A DNA stretch of 64,000 bases from Flavobacterium sp. (GTDB lineage: Bacteria; Bacteroidota; Bacteroidia; Flavobacteriales; Flavobacteriaceae). Both the position numbers and the translations under genes were made by a program. This document shows, in pieces, positions 34,084 through 42,509 of this stretch; positions within the stretch are counted from its first letter, which is position 1, and each line of letters starts with the position of its first letter. Below the pieces are notes generated by a model. The model searched no databases. It worked only from the letters and a program-made list of their open reading frames with translations, and was not told the origin of the DNA. The stretch covers positions 1,851,871 through 1,915,870 of the forward strand of contig NZ_CP136574.1 in NCBI RefSeq assembly GCF_035195345.1, given 5' to 3'.

Positions 34084-35181
34084 ATGAGTGAGCATTACCG
34101 CAAAATAATTCATGTGGATATGGATGCGTTTTATGCATCGGTAGAGCAAATGGATAATCCTGAGTTGAAAGGAAAACCATTGGCGGTAGGCGGAAGTGAA
34201 ATTAGAGGCGTTGTTAGTGCAGCAAGTTACGAAGCTAGAAAATTTGGAGTACGAAGTGCTATTAGCGGTATTCAAGCTAAAAAATTATGCCCTGATTTAA
34301 TTTTTGTACCACCCCGATTTGATCGATATAAAGAAATTTCTAAACAAATTAGAAAGATTTTCCTCGATTATACTGATTTAGTTGAACCGTTATCGCTTGA
34401 TGAAGCCTATTTAGATGTTACTGAGAATAAAAAAGGCAATCCAAGTGCCACATTAATTGCTCAAGAAATCAGAAAACGCATTTTTGATGAAGTTGGTCTT
34501 ACGGCTTCGGCAGGAATTTCCGTCAATAAATTTGTAGCAAAAATTGCTTCAGATTACAACAAACCTAACGGACAAAAAACGGTAAATCCAGATGAGGTAG
34601 AAGTGTTTTTAGAAAAATTAGACATAAAAAAATTCTATGGTGTAGGTAAAGTCACGGCCGAAAAAATGTATCAATTGGGCATTTTTACTGGGTTCGATTT
34701 AAAACAAAAGCCTATGGAATACTTGGAAAAACATTTTGGAAACAGCGGGTTTCATTATTTTCAAATTGTGCGAGGTATTCACAACAGTTCAGTAAAACCC
34801 AACCGAAAAATTAAATCGGTAGGAGCTGAGCGCACTTTCAACGAGAATTTATCTTCCGAAATTTTCATGGAAGAACGTTTGAAAAGTATCGCTAATGAAT
34901 TAGAAAAACGCCTACAAAAAAGCAAAATCTCAGGAAAAACCATTACTTTAAAAATAAAATACTCCGACTTCACGTTACAAACCCGAAGCAAAACCTTACC
35001 GTATTTTGTAAACGACAAACACATTATTGTAGACGTAGCCAAAGATTTACTTTACCAAGAGCGGTTAAGAAACTCTGTGCGATTGCTAGGAATTTCCATC
35101 CACAACTTAAACAATGAAGAAAAAACGAATATTGTATTGCCTCAAAAAAGTGTTTCGGTGCAATTGAAGTTTGAGTTTTAG
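34084..35181 (+). CDS. dinB: DNA polymerase IV (Y family)
   Basis: A 365-residue translesion DNA polymerase. Catalytic acids are visible in IIHVDMDAFYASVEQ (D12, D14) and LSLDEAYLDVT (about 101-111). The little-finger/HhH region includes KKFYGVGKVTAEKMYQLGI, and SAGISVNKFVAKIASDYNKP is the palm signature. The C-terminus has no recognisable QLxLF-type clamp-binding motif, although VQLKFEF could serve. Length is normal. No LexA-like operator was recognised. It follows the Gcr-like gene by 3 bases. Confidence 0.94.
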   Translation: MSEHYRKIIHVDMDAFYASVEQMDNPELKGKPLAVGGSEIRGVVSAASYEARKFGVRSAISGIQAKKLCPDLIFVPPRFDRYKEISKQIRKIFLDYTDLVEPLSLDEAYLDVTENKKGNPSATLIAQEIRKRIFDEVGLTASAGISVNKFVAKIASDYNKPNGQKTVNPDEVEVFLEKLDIKKFYGVGKVTAEKMYQLGIFTGFDLKQKPMEYLEKHFGNSGFHYFQIVRGIHNSSVKPNRKIKSVGAERTFNENLSSEIFMEERLKSIANELEKRLQKSKISGKTITLKIKYSDFTLQTRSKTLPYFVNDKHIIVDVAKDLLYQERLRNSVRLLGISIHNLNNEEKTNIVLPQKSVSVQLKFEF

Positions 35182-35216
35182 TTACTTAAACAAGCGTTAA
35201 AGTTGTGTTTTCTAAC

Positions 35217-35245
35217 TTGTTGATTCATTTTTCTTTTTAGTTTTG
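35217..35245 (+). promoter_or_regulatory. Promoter for the PAS protein gene (TTG-N18-TAGTTTTG)
   Basis: A TTG at 35217-35219 and TAGTTTTG at 35238-35245 are 18 bases apart, matching the Bacteroidota -33/-7 pattern. The element overlaps an in-frame TTG at 35243, so that TTG cannot be the start codon. Confidence 0.6.
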
Positions 35246-35263
35246 ACAAAAATAACATCGGAT

Positions 35264-35779
35264 ATGGAGTTCAAAGTGTATGATGCTGCGTTTGCAAAAC
35301 AGTATGAAAAAGTTGCTATGAAAGCAATGCCGCTAGTATCTTGGGATATTTTTTCTCAGTATTTGTTGCAAACCAATGTAGTGCTTCATGATGTGCGATC
35401 GTTACATCAAATTGCTAACAAAAATCAATGGAATACGGTGTGGGATTATAAAGAAAGTCTTCAAGATGAAACCGTTATTGTGGTTACCGATGCGCAGTTA
35501 AAAATTGTTTTCGCTAGTAAAAACATACACAAAATGAACGGCTATGAAGCAAATGAAGTGATTGGAAACTCGCCAAAAATGTTTCAAGGGGCTAAAACAG
35601 ATTTACAAGTTAGTAATGAAATTAGACAAGCCATTTTAAACAAAGTACCGTTTGAGAAAAACGTAATCAATTATTGCAAAGATGGTTCGTTATACAAATG
35701 TCACATTAAAGGCTTTCCAATTTTCAATAACAAAGGAGAAGTGACAAATTTTATTGCGTTTGAAAAAATAGCTGCTTAA
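35264..35779 (+). CDS. Single PAS-domain protein resembling LOV without the cysteine
   Basis: A 171-residue cytoplasmic protein with one PAS domain at about residues 65-170 and no output domain. The core VIGNSPKMFQGAKTD aligns by eye with the LOV signature GxNCRFLQGxxTD, but the flavin-adduct Cys is replaced by Pro. The later strand NYCKDGSLYKCHIKGFPI also matches LOV/PAS proteins. Ligand and partner are unknown; it could bind flavin without forming an adduct. The ATG at 35264 lies 18 bases after a good promoter. A perfect terminator follows. Confidence 0.8.
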   Translation: MEFKVYDAAFAKQYEKVAMKAMPLVSWDIFSQYLLQTNVVLHDVRSLHQIANKNQWNTVWDYKESLQDETVIVVTDAQLKIVFASKNIHKMNGYEANEVIGNSPKMFQGAKTDLQVSNEIRQAILNKVPFEKNVINYCKDGSLYKCHIKGFPIFNNKGEVTNFIAFEKIAA

Positions 35780-35822
35780 AATTAATTAAAAACACTAACC
35801 AGAACTTAAATAAAACAAAAAC

Positions 35823-35853
35823 GAGTGCTAAAGTAATTTAGCACTCATTTTTT
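35823..35853. terminator. Intrinsic terminator between the PAS gene and pyk
   Basis: A perfect 10-bp stem GAGTGCTAAA / TTTAGCACTC with a GTAA loop and T run. It lies between convergent genes and could also act on the minus strand for pyk. Confidence 0.85.
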
Positions 35854-35868
35854 AGTATTAAAATTCTG

Positions 35869-37299
35869 TTATTCTATTTCTGAAACTCGCATGGTGTTCA
35901 CCATTCCTTTAGCTACAATTGGCATTGCTGCTAGGTTTACTACCATATCACCTTTTTTTACATATTTTCTTTCTTTACAAATGGTGTTGATGTCATCAAT
36001 AGTATCATCTGTACTTACTAATTTATCGTAGAAGTAAGCTCTTACTCCCCATAAAAGATTCAATTGTGTTAAAATTCTATGGTTAGAAGTAAATACTAAA
36101 ATATGTGATTTTGGTCGCCATGCTGAAATTTGAAATGCCGTATAACCTGAATTAGTTAAAGTTGTAATCGCTTTTGCATTAATGGAATCGGCCATTAAAG
36201 AAGCATGATAACAAATTGATTTAGTAATAAAACGTTGGTTTTTTATTTGTGGTTGCGAAATTGGCACTTTAATAAGTGGCGAATCTTCAACACTTTCAAT
36301 AATACGAGTCATGGTTTCAATTACCTCTACTGGATAATTCCCTACTGATGTTTCTCCAGATAACATTACTGCATCTGCTCCGTCCATTACAGAGTTTGCA
36401 ACGTCATTTACTTCTGCTCTTGTAGGAGTTAATGAAGTTATCATGGTTTCCATCATTTGTGTTGCCACAATTACAGGAATACGAGCCGTTTTAGCTCTAT
36501 GAATCAATTTTTTCTGAATCAACGGAACTTCTTCCGCAGGAACTTCCACACCTAAATCGCCACGAGCAACCATTAATCCATCACAAAAAGCTACAATTTT
36601 ATCGATATTTTCAACCGCTTCCGGTTTTTCAATTTTAGCAATAATTGGAATTTTATGTTCTGAATGTTCAGTTATCAAATCTTGTAAATCTTCTAAATCT
36701 TGTGGTGTTCTAACAAAAGATAATGCAATCCAATCTACTTTATTTTCAATAGCAAACTTAGCATCGCGAATATCCTTTTCTGTTAAAGCTGGTAATGATA
36801 CTTTTGTATTTGGTAAGTTAACTCCTTTTTTAGATTTCAAAGGACCACCTTGAACCACTACAGCTTCAACTTCTGTGTTTTTGTCTGTTTTTGTAACTTC
36901 AAAAATTAACTTTCCGTCGTCAAGTAAAATTCTTTCCCCAGGATTTACATCTTTTGGAAATTCTTTATAATTCATATAAACACGAGAGGCAGTTCCTAAA
37001 ATATCTTCAGCTGTTGTGAAAGTTATTTTATCACCTTTGCTTACTACTACATCCTCTTTCATAACGCCTACACGTAATTTAGGACCTTGTAAATCTCCTA
37101 AAATTGAAGTTGTGTAACCATATTCATCATTTAATTCTCTAATGATTTTGATTCGTTCTGAAACATCAGTATAATCAGCGTGAGAAAAGTTAATTCTAAA
37201 AACATTCACTCCTGCATCTATCATGTTTTTAATCACTTCTTTTGTACTACAGGCTGGACCTAGTGTAGCAACAATTTTAGTTTTTTTGTTTGTTGGCAT
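35869..37299 (-). CDS. pyk: Pyruvate kinase
   Basis: A 476-residue glycolytic enzyme converting PEP and ADP to pyruvate and ATP. Visible signatures: KTKIVATLGPACST at the start, VFRINFSHADY with the substrate Arg, PIIAKIEKPEAVENIDKI with the active-site Lys and metal Glu, and GDLGVEVPAEEVPLIQK. The C-terminal allosteric domain (from about 350) is present. The start lies 5 bases after the IPExxxVDY gene on the same strand, in an rnc - IPExxxVDY - pyk run. Confidence 0.96.
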   Translation of the reverse strand: MPTNKKTKIVATLGPACSTKEVIKNMIDAGVNVFRINFSHADYTDVSERIKIIRELNDEYGYTTSILGDLQGPKLRVGVMKEDVVVSKGDKITFTTAEDILGTASRVYMNYKEFPKDVNPGERILLDDGKLIFEVTKTDKNTEVEAVVVQGGPLKSKKGVNLPNTKVSLPALTEKDIRDAKFAIENKVDWIALSFVRTPQDLEDLQDLITEHSEHKIPIIAKIEKPEAVENIDKIVAFCDGLMVARGDLGVEVPAEEVPLIQKKLIHRAKTARIPVIVATQMMETMITSLTPTRAEVNDVANSVMDGADAVMLSGETSVGNYPVEVIETMTRIIESVEDSPLIKVPISQPQIKNQRFITKSICYHASLMADSINAKAITTLTNSGYTAFQISAWRPKSHILVFTSNHRILTQLNLLWGVRAYFYDKLVSTDDTIDDINTICKERKYVKKGDMVVNLAAMPIVAKGMVNTMRVSEIE

Positions 37300-37304
37300 C
37301 TTAA

Positions 37305-37778
37305 TTAAAAAATTAAATTATTTTTAGATTTTAAGTTTGTTATATCAATGGTGTAAGCTGTAGTTACATTTTTAATTTCTTGAATTTTTTCAATGATAGA
37401 TTCCGATTCAAATCCATAATCAATATTTTCAATTTTTAAAAGGTAATCGGCTTTTTTAAATTCAGGTAGTAAAAAAACGGTAATGTCAATTTGTTCAAAT
37501 AAAGAACTTGTTTGTTTGTTAGAATTGATAATCGTAGCTTTATTTTCGATTAAGGTCCAAACAATATCGTTTTTTTTATCATCAAATATGTAGTTACTAA
37601 AAGCACTTTTTCCTTCAGGAATAGCAATTTCCACATAAGAAAGGTTTTTACTCAATTGAATGCTTAAAACCACATTTAGGGAATAAGCCAATTTGTAATC
37701 CTCTAAAGATGAATGGATGGCAATTAATTCATAATCATCTGAAATAAAATCGGTTATTTGAATTTTATGGATTGCCAT
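37305..37778 (-). CDS. IPExxxVDY-family protein, function unknown
   Basis: A 157-residue cytoplasmic protein of a Bacteroidota-specific family named after its IPExxxVDY motif. Here the motif region reads FLLPEFKKADYLLKI (about residues 102-116). No catalytic motif or membrane segment is seen. The start MAIHKIQITDF at 37778 is preferred to a Met three codons upstream by comparison with the family's usual opening, from memory. The fixed position between rnc and pyk suggests a conserved role, not a known one. Confidence 0.7.
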   Translation of the reverse strand: MAIHKIQITDFISDDYELIAIHSSLEDYKLAYSLNVVLSIQLSKNLSYVEIAIPEGKSAFSNYIFDDKKNDIVWTLIENKATIINSNKQTSSLFEQIDITVFLLPEFKKADYLLKIENIDYGFESESIIEKIQEIKNVTTAYTIDITNLKSKNNLIF

Positions 37779-37880
37779 TACCCTCATTTAAGTTGTAAAT
37801 ATAAGACTAAAATCGATTAAAAAACACCCGTTTTTAAGTTCTTAACGTTAATTTAGTAACGAAAACGTTTTAGTACTGGG

Positions 37881-38624
37881 TTATTTTTTTGAAATTTTTT
37901 CTTGTAAAGCAAAATAAGCTCTTTGAGATGCTTTTTCTTCTGCTTTTTTCTTTGATGTAGCTCGAGCACGCGCAACAATTTTTTGGTCAATAAGTAGTTT
38001 TATCCCAAAATATTTTTGCCCTTCGATTCCATTATCTTCTACAAAATCAAAAAAGAATGAAATTTTTTCTTTCTGACACCATTCAATAATTAAACTTTTA
38101 TAGCTGATAACTTTACCTTCTAATTTAGCAATATCAACATATTGTTTAATGATTTTTGTACGAATAAATTTTTCGCAAAATTCAAAACCTCTATCTAAAT
38201 AAATTGCACCAATAAAGGCCTCAAATAAATTACCATGAATATTTTCGCCAAATTGACTCGAATTGACTTTGCTTTCTACAAAGCTCACCAAATTAAAATC
38301 GCGGCCTAATTCGTTTAGGTGTTCTCTACTAACAATTTTAGAGCGCATTTTTGTTAAATAACCTTCGTCTCCCGATGGTACTTCATTGTATAAATGTGCT
38401 GCAATTACACTACCCAACATTGCGTCACCTAAAAATTCTAAGCGTTCATAATTGAACGGATTTCCTTTTTCGTCTACTTTATTGGTAGAACGGTGTGTAA
38501 ATGCTTTTTTGTAATATCTTAATTCTTTAGGTTCGAAACCTAGTATTTTGGTAATTTTTTCAAAAAAAATCCCGTCTTCTGGAGAACGGGAGTTTTTTAT
38601 TATTTTATTAAATAATCGACGCAT
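37881..38624 (-). CDS. rnc: Ribonuclease III
   Basis: A 247-residue double-strand-specific RNA endonuclease used in rRNA and mRNA processing. The catalytic signature is NYERLEFLGDAMLGSVIA (about 60-77). The second acidic motif is GNLFEAFIGAIYLDRGF (about 133-149). A C-terminal dsRNA-binding domain ends in RARATSKKKAEEKASQRAY. The start MRRLFNKIIKNSRSPEDG at 38624 is chosen, 5 bases after the fabF stop, since a longer reading would run into fabF. Co-transcription with fabF is likely, a common order in bacteria (acpP-fabF-rnc). Confidence 0.95.
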   Translation of the reverse strand: MRRLFNKIIKNSRSPEDGIFFEKITKILGFEPKELRYYKKAFTHRSTNKVDEKGNPFNYERLEFLGDAMLGSVIAAHLYNEVPSGDEGYLTKMRSKIVSREHLNELGRDFNLVSFVESKVNSSQFGENIHGNLFEAFIGAIYLDRGFEFCEKFIRTKIIKQYVDIAKLEGKVISYKSLIIEWCQKEKISFFFDFVEDNGIEGQKYFGIKLLIDQKIVARARATSKKKAEEKASQRAYFALQEKISKK

Positions 38625-38628
38625 GTAG

Positions 38629-39882
38629 TTAGTTTTCCAATTTTTTAAATAATACACAAGCATTGTGACCTCCAAAACCGAAGGTATTACTCATTGCTAC
38701 TTTAATTTCGCGTTTTTGCGCTTTATTTAAAGTTAAATTTAATTCAGGATTAATGTTTTCGTCAACTACTGTATGGTTAATCGTTGGAGGAACAATACTG
38801 TGTTGCATAGCTAAAATAGAAGCAATTGCTTCGATAGCACCAGCAGCACCAAGTAAGTGTCCTGTCATTGATTTTGTAGAGTTAATATTAATGTTTTTAG
38901 CATGATCACCAAAAACATGACTTATAGCTTTTAATTCAGCAACATCGCCAAGAGGTGTAGAAGTTCCGTGCGTATTAATGTGGTCTACTTGATCAGGAGT
39001 CATTCCAGCATCACGTAGCGTGTTTTCCATAACAGCAATAACGCCAATTCCTTCTGGATGTGGAGCTGTTAAATGGTATGCATCAGAAGACATTCCACCA
39101 CCACCAACTTCACAATAAATCTTAGCACCACGCGCTTTAGCATGTTCGTATTCTTCTAAAACTAAAGCACCAGCACCTTCCCCTAAAACAAAACCATCAC
39201 GAGTAGCATCAAAAGGTCTTGAAGCTGTTTCTGGGCTATCATTTCTAGTTGATAAGGCGTGCATAGAATTAAATCCACCCATTCCTGCAATAGTTACAGC
39301 TGCTTCAGAACCACCTGAAATAATTACATCACACATTCCTAAACGGATGTAGTTAAATGCATCAATTAAGGCATTGGCAGAAGAAGCACAAGCAGAAACG
39401 GTAGTATAATTTGGACCCATATAGCCATTTCTCATAGAAATATGAGCTGGAGCAATATCGGCAATCATTTTAGGAATAAAGAAAGGATTGAACTTTGGTG
39501 TTCCATCTCCTTTTGCATAATACATGACTTCATCTTGGAAAGTTTCTAAACCTCCAATACCAGCACCCCAAATTACACCTACTCTATGTTTGTTTACATT
39601 CTCTGGCGTAATTCCAGCGTCTTTAATCGCTTCGTCACTAGCTGCAATAGCATATTGAGCAAATTTATCCAATCGGCGCGATTCCTTACGATCCATATAA
39701 TCTTCGATGTTGAAGTTTTTTACTTCACACGCAAATTTGGTTTTATGTTTTTCAGTATCGTAATACGTTATGGGTGCAGCACCGCTTTTTCCATTAATTA
39801 ATCCACCCCAATATTCTTGAATGGAATTACCAATTGGGGTCAATGCTCCAAGGCCAGTTACAACAACACGCTTTAATTGCAT
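38629..39882 (-). CDS. fabF: 3-oxoacyl-ACP synthase II
   Basis: A 417-residue beta-ketoacyl-ACP synthase (KAS II) that elongates acyl-ACP with malonyl-ACP. The catalytic triad is C165 (TVSACASSAN), H305 (INTHGTSTPLGD) and H342 (MTGHLLGAAGA), and the glycine-rich end NTFGFGGHNACVLF is intact. It lies downstream of acpP, whose product is its substrate carrier, but a terminator-like hairpin separates them. The 176-base gap upstream also has a 15-bp palindrome and a long hairpin that could regulate fabF. Confidence 0.96.
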   Translation of the reverse strand: MQLKRVVVTGLGALTPIGNSIQEYWGGLINGKSGAAPITYYDTEKHKTKFACEVKNFNIEDYMDRKESRRLDKFAQYAIAASDEAIKDAGITPENVNKHRVGVIWGAGIGGLETFQDEVMYYAKGDGTPKFNPFFIPKMIADIAPAHISMRNGYMGPNYTTVSACASSANALIDAFNYIRLGMCDVIISGGSEAAVTIAGMGGFNSMHALSTRNDSPETASRPFDATRDGFVLGEGAGALVLEEYEHAKARGAKIYCEVGGGGMSSDAYHLTAPHPEGIGVIAVMENTLRDAGMTPDQVDHINTHGTSTPLGDVAELKAISHVFGDHAKNININSTKSMTGHLLGAAGAIEAIASILAMQHSIVPPTINHTVVDENINPELNLTLNKAQKREIKVAMSNTFGFGGHNACVLFKKLEN

Positions 39883-39913
39883 ATTCTTATTTTTAAAAAT
39901 CGTTTAAACAAAT

Positions 39914-39961
39914 AATACCCGTGTTTTCTTTAATTTATTATAGTAAAGAGACAAGGGTATT
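39914..39961 (-). promoter_or_regulatory. Long imperfect hairpin in the fabF upstream region
   Basis: AATACCC (39914-39920) pairs with GGGTATT (39955-39961). Inner segments TTTTCTTTA and TAAAGAGA also pair, with small bulges. It lies 32 bases before the fabF ATG on the minus strand and may be part of its leader. Confidence 0.4.
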
Positions 39962-39973
39962 TCAATATATTGT

Positions 39974-39988
39974 GATTGAAATTCAATC
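39974..39988. promoter_or_regulatory. 15-bp palindrome, possible operator upstream of fabF
   Basis: GATTGAA-A-TTCAATC is a perfect 7-1-7 palindrome between acpP and fabF, of the size of a dimeric repressor site. No matching regulator is known to me. Confidence 0.35.
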
Positions 39989-40016
39989 AAAAATAGTCTA
40001 ATTTTTTTAAAATAAT

Positions 40017-40047
40017 AAAAACCCGCATGCAAATAAATGCACGCGGG
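40017..40047 (-). terminator. Intrinsic terminator after acpP
   Basis: On the minus strand, GCCCGCGTGCA / TGCATGCGGG with one mismatch, followed by five U. It is placed 12 bases after the acpP stop, between acpP and fabF. Confidence 0.75.
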
Positions 40048-40058
40048 CGTTTTATTTA

Positions 40059-40295
40059 TTATTTTTTAGCTTCTTCGATGTAAGAAATAGCTTGACCTAC
40101 AGTAGCAATGTTTTCAGCTTGGTCGTCTGGAATTTGAATATCAAATTCTTTCTCGAACTCCATAATAAGCTCAACAGTGTCTAATGAATCAGCCCCTAAA
40201 TCGTTAGTGAAGCTAGCTTCTGTTACAACTTCGTTTTCGTCAACACCTAATTTGTCTACGATAATCGCTTTTACTCTTGATGCAATGTCTGACAT
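40059..40295 (-). CDS. acpP: Acyl carrier protein
   Basis: A 78-residue acidic four-helix protein that carries growing fatty acids on a 4'-phosphopantetheine arm. The attachment site is S37 in DLGADSLDTVELIMEFE, the canonical DSL motif. Helix II is highly acidic, as needed for partner binding. It has a full -33/-7 promoter and a terminator. fabF and rnc follow on the same strand. Confidence 0.97.
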   Translation of the reverse strand: MSDIASRVKAIIVDKLGVDENEVVTEASFTNDLGADSLDTVELIMEFEKEFDIQIPDDQAENIATVGQAISYIEEAKK

Positions 40296-40325
40296 AATCT
40301 TTTAATTTTTAATTTAATTTGTTGG

Positions 40326-40354
40326 CAAAAATAAAAAACTTTATTTTAAAACAA
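40326..40354 (-). promoter_or_regulatory. acpP promoter (TTG-N18-TATTTTTG)
   Basis: On the minus strand a TTG (40352-40354) is 18 bases from TATTTTTG (40326-40333), a full Bacteroidota promoter 31 bases before the acpP start. Confidence 0.65.
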
Positions 40355-40468
40355 CCTTTTTGTTACTAAATATGACCACGAATTTAAAAAAAATAATTCA
40401 CAAAGGCCTCTTTTTTTTATTTTTTACCAATTATTATTCTTTTTTTTGTGCTAAGAAATCTAAATAAA

Positions 40469-41035
40469 ATGAAAAATATTGTGCTTTTTGCTTCCGGAAA
40501 CGGTTCAAATGCCGAAGAAATAATCAGGTATTTTAAAAATAATAATGAAGGAGTTGTAGTTGCTATTTTTTCTAACAAGGCGGATGCTAAAGTATTAGAA
40601 AGAGCAAAAAATCATAACATCCCTTCTGTGGTTTTTTCTAAGACACAATTAAATGATGGTTTTGTGTTAGAGCAATTGCATCAATTTCAACCCGATTTAA
40701 TTGTTTTAGCTGGATTTCTATTAAAATTTCCAGAGTCAATATTAAAAGTGTATCCAAAAGTAATTAATATTCATCCTGCTTTATTGCCAAAATATGGAGG
40801 AAAAGGCATGTACGGAATGAATGTACATCAAGCGGTTCTGAAAAATAAAGAAAAAGAAACAGGAATCACCATTCATTATGTAAATGAACACTATGATGAA
40901 GGTGAATTTATTTTTCAAAAATCAGTAAATATAGAAGATTGCAATATCGCTGAAGAAATTGCACATAAAATCCATGAATTGGAACATCAGTATTTTCCAG
41001 AAGTTATCGCAGGTATATTAACTCGTAACTCATAA
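40469..41035 (+). CDS. purN: Phosphoribosylglycinamide formyltransferase
   Basis: A 188-residue enzyme that transfers a formyl group from 10-formyl-THF to GAR in purine synthesis. The catalytic set N100, H102 (VINIHPALLPKYGG) and D143 (NEHYDEGEF) is complete, and the phosphate loop ASGNGSNAEEI is at 8-18. The start MKNIVLFASG is used; a GTG 7 codons earlier is less likely. The last codons (LTRNS) lie inside a short repeated ACTCGTAACTCATAAC stretch that continues past the stop. purF lies in the same region, 2.7 kb downstream. Confidence 0.93.
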   Translation: MKNIVLFASGNGSNAEEIIRYFKNNNEGVVVAIFSNKADAKVLERAKNHNIPSVVFSKTQLNDGFVLEQLHQFQPDLIVLAGFLLKFPESILKVYPKVINIHPALLPKYGGKGMYGMNVHQAVLKNKEKETGITIHYVNEHYDEGEFIFQKSVNIEDCNIAEEIAHKIHELEHQYFPEVIAGILTRNS

Positions 41036-41050
41036 CTTTCAACTCGCAAC
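41020..41050 (+). repeat. Degenerate AACTCGTAACT repeat overlapping the end of purN
   Basis: AACTCGTAACT, TCATAACT, TTCAACT and CGCAACT follow each other across the purN stop and up to the rnhA ATG. It is low-complexity spacer sequence of a kind often seen in Flavobacteria. Confidence 0.5.
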
Positions 41051-41051
41051 T

Positions 41052-41531
41052 ATGTCACACGAAGTCCACATATACACAGACGGCGCTGCCAAGGGAAATC
41101 CTGGTCCGGCTGGCTATGGCGTGGTGATGGAAATGGTAGGAACACACTATAAAAAAGAATTTTACGAAGGTTTTCGATTGTCTACTAATAATAGAATGGA
41201 ATTATTAGCGGTAATTGTAGGGTTAGAAAAACTTAAAACCCCAAAAACTAAAGTACTAGTTGTTTCTGATTCGAAGTATGTGGTGGATTCGGTAGAAAAG
41301 CGCTGGGTATTTCAGTGGGAAAAAATCAACTTCAAAGCTAAGAAAAATCCTGATTTATGGCTACGATTCTTAAAAATATATCGCCAACATCAAGTTGATT
41401 TTCAATGGGTGAAAGGGCATAACAGTCATCAACAAAACGAACGCTGCGATGCATTAGCCGTTATGGCATCGCAACAAGAAAAATTATCCATTGATGAATT
41501 TTATGAGCGAGAAGAAGGGAAGTTGTTGTAA
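41052..41531 (+). CDS. rnhA: Ribonuclease HI
   Basis: A 159-residue nuclease that cuts the RNA strand of RNA-DNA hybrids. The four catalytic acids are D10 (IYTDGAAKGNPGP), E50 (NNRMELLAV), D73 (VSDSKYVVDS) and D133 (NERCDALA). The basic handle KRWVFQWEKINFKAKKNPDLW is present. Standard length. It follows purN by 16 bases. A perfect hairpin separates it from the convergent outer-membrane protein gene. Confidence 0.95.
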   Translation: MSHEVHIYTDGAAKGNPGPAGYGVVMEMVGTHYKKEFYEGFRLSTNNRMELLAVIVGLEKLKTPKTKVLVVSDSKYVVDSVEKRWVFQWEKINFKAKKNPDLWLRFLKIYRQHQVDFQWVKGHNSHQQNERCDALAVMASQQEKLSIDEFYEREEGKLL

Positions 41532-41532
41532 T

Positions 41533-41557
41533 AAAAAAGGAGCTGAAAAGCTCCTTC
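41533..41557. terminator. Intrinsic terminator between convergent genes
   Basis: A perfect stem AAGGAGCT / AGCTCCTT with a GAAA loop. The A run on the left makes it strongest on the minus strand, after the DUF6268-like gene; the plus side serves rnhA less well. Confidence 0.75.
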
Positions 41558-41559
41558 TA

Positions 41560-42468
41560 TTATTTAGTTTCTTTTGTTAAATCAAATCGGTAAATCGCAT
41601 CAAATCCAACGTATAATGAAGAATCAAATTCCGAGTTTAGTCGATTTCTTTTATCGGTACTCAGTGGGAAAGTTAAAACTTGTGCACCTACCTTTTCATT
41701 ACTATTGTAAACGCCATAATCTGTAGTGTCAAATCCCACTTTTCCTCTTAAAATAATCGAATTATCCATTAATCCTAAAGCAGCATAAAGCGCAAAACGA
41801 ATCGATTCTTCTTGAGTATATAAATCCGAATTAATACCGTCTAAATCATATGATTTTATAGAAGTAAGTAAATCTGCACCTACACTAAATTTATCTGACA
41901 AAGAATAGTTAGCGTCCATACGAATTGGTAAAGTTGCATTGATATAAAACTTACTGTCTTTAGAACGATGCCAAATACCAATTAATGGGGTAATAGTAGA
42001 GCCATGGTTTTCTGACGAAGCATATAATCCAAATTTAACTTTTGAAGTTTCATTGTACTGATAATCTAAAACTGCTAATCCACCAAATTGAAAATCATTT
42101 GACCCAATGTTATCAAAATCTGAGGCAATTTTTGGAAGAAATACATACGTTCCCGACCATTTTTCGGAATGTTGATATTTCATTCCTAAGTTCAAGCGTG
42201 TCATTGTTAAACTAGTTCTTTCAGCACCTTCTGAAAAATTTAACCTGGTGTTTTCAACTGTAAAACCAGTTAATAATACTGTTTTTTCAGATAATTTTTT
42301 GGGATAGTAAACTTCCATATTTAGATTGTTTACACTCGTTTCGTAGTCATTGTCTAAATTTCCTAATGTTGCATTATTTAAAGACAATTTAAAAATATCA
42401 ACATAGTCTTGCGCACTGACAGAAACTGTAAACAGTCCAAAAAGCATAAATAATTTAATTTTTTTCAT
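41560..42468 (-). CDS. Outer-membrane beta-barrel protein (DUF6268-like)
   Basis: A 302-residue exported protein. The signal peptide MKKIKLFMLFGLFTVSVSAQ is cleaved at SA-Q. The remainder is a series of amphipathic strands (for example WSGTYVFLPKIASDF, SKVKFGLYASSENHG, KFSVGADLLTSI) and ends LYVGFDAIYRFDLTKETK. It resembles the DUF6268 family of Bacteroidota barrels, named here from memory. No substrate or partner can be inferred. It stands alone between a terminator and its own promoter. Confidence 0.65.
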   Translation of the reverse strand: MKKIKLFMLFGLFTVSVSAQDYVDIFKLSLNNATLGNLDNDYETSVNNLNMEVYYPKKLSEKTVLLTGFTVENTRLNFSEGAERTSLTMTRLNLGMKYQHSEKWSGTYVFLPKIASDFDNIGSNDFQFGGLAVLDYQYNETSKVKFGLYASSENHGSTITPLIGIWHRSKDSKFYINATLPIRMDANYSLSDKFSVGADLLTSIKSYDLDGINSDLYTQEESIRFALYAALGLMDNSIILRGKVGFDTTDYGVYNSNEKVGAQVLTFPLSTDKRNRLNSEFDSSLYVGFDAIYRFDLTKETK

Positions 42469-42501
42469 AAGTTTTTTAATTTTTTATTTATTAAAATTTC
42501 T

Positions 42502-42509
42502 CAAAAATA
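42502..42509 (-). promoter_or_regulatory. -7 promoter element (TATTTTTG) for the DUF6268-like gene
   Basis: The reverse strand reads TATTTTTG, 33 bases before the ATG at 42468. Confidence 0.45.

Noticed and set aside
37305..37787. Longer start MRVMAIHKI for the IPExxxVDY protein
   Set aside because: The second Met gives the usual family opening; the difference is three residues and cannot be settled here.
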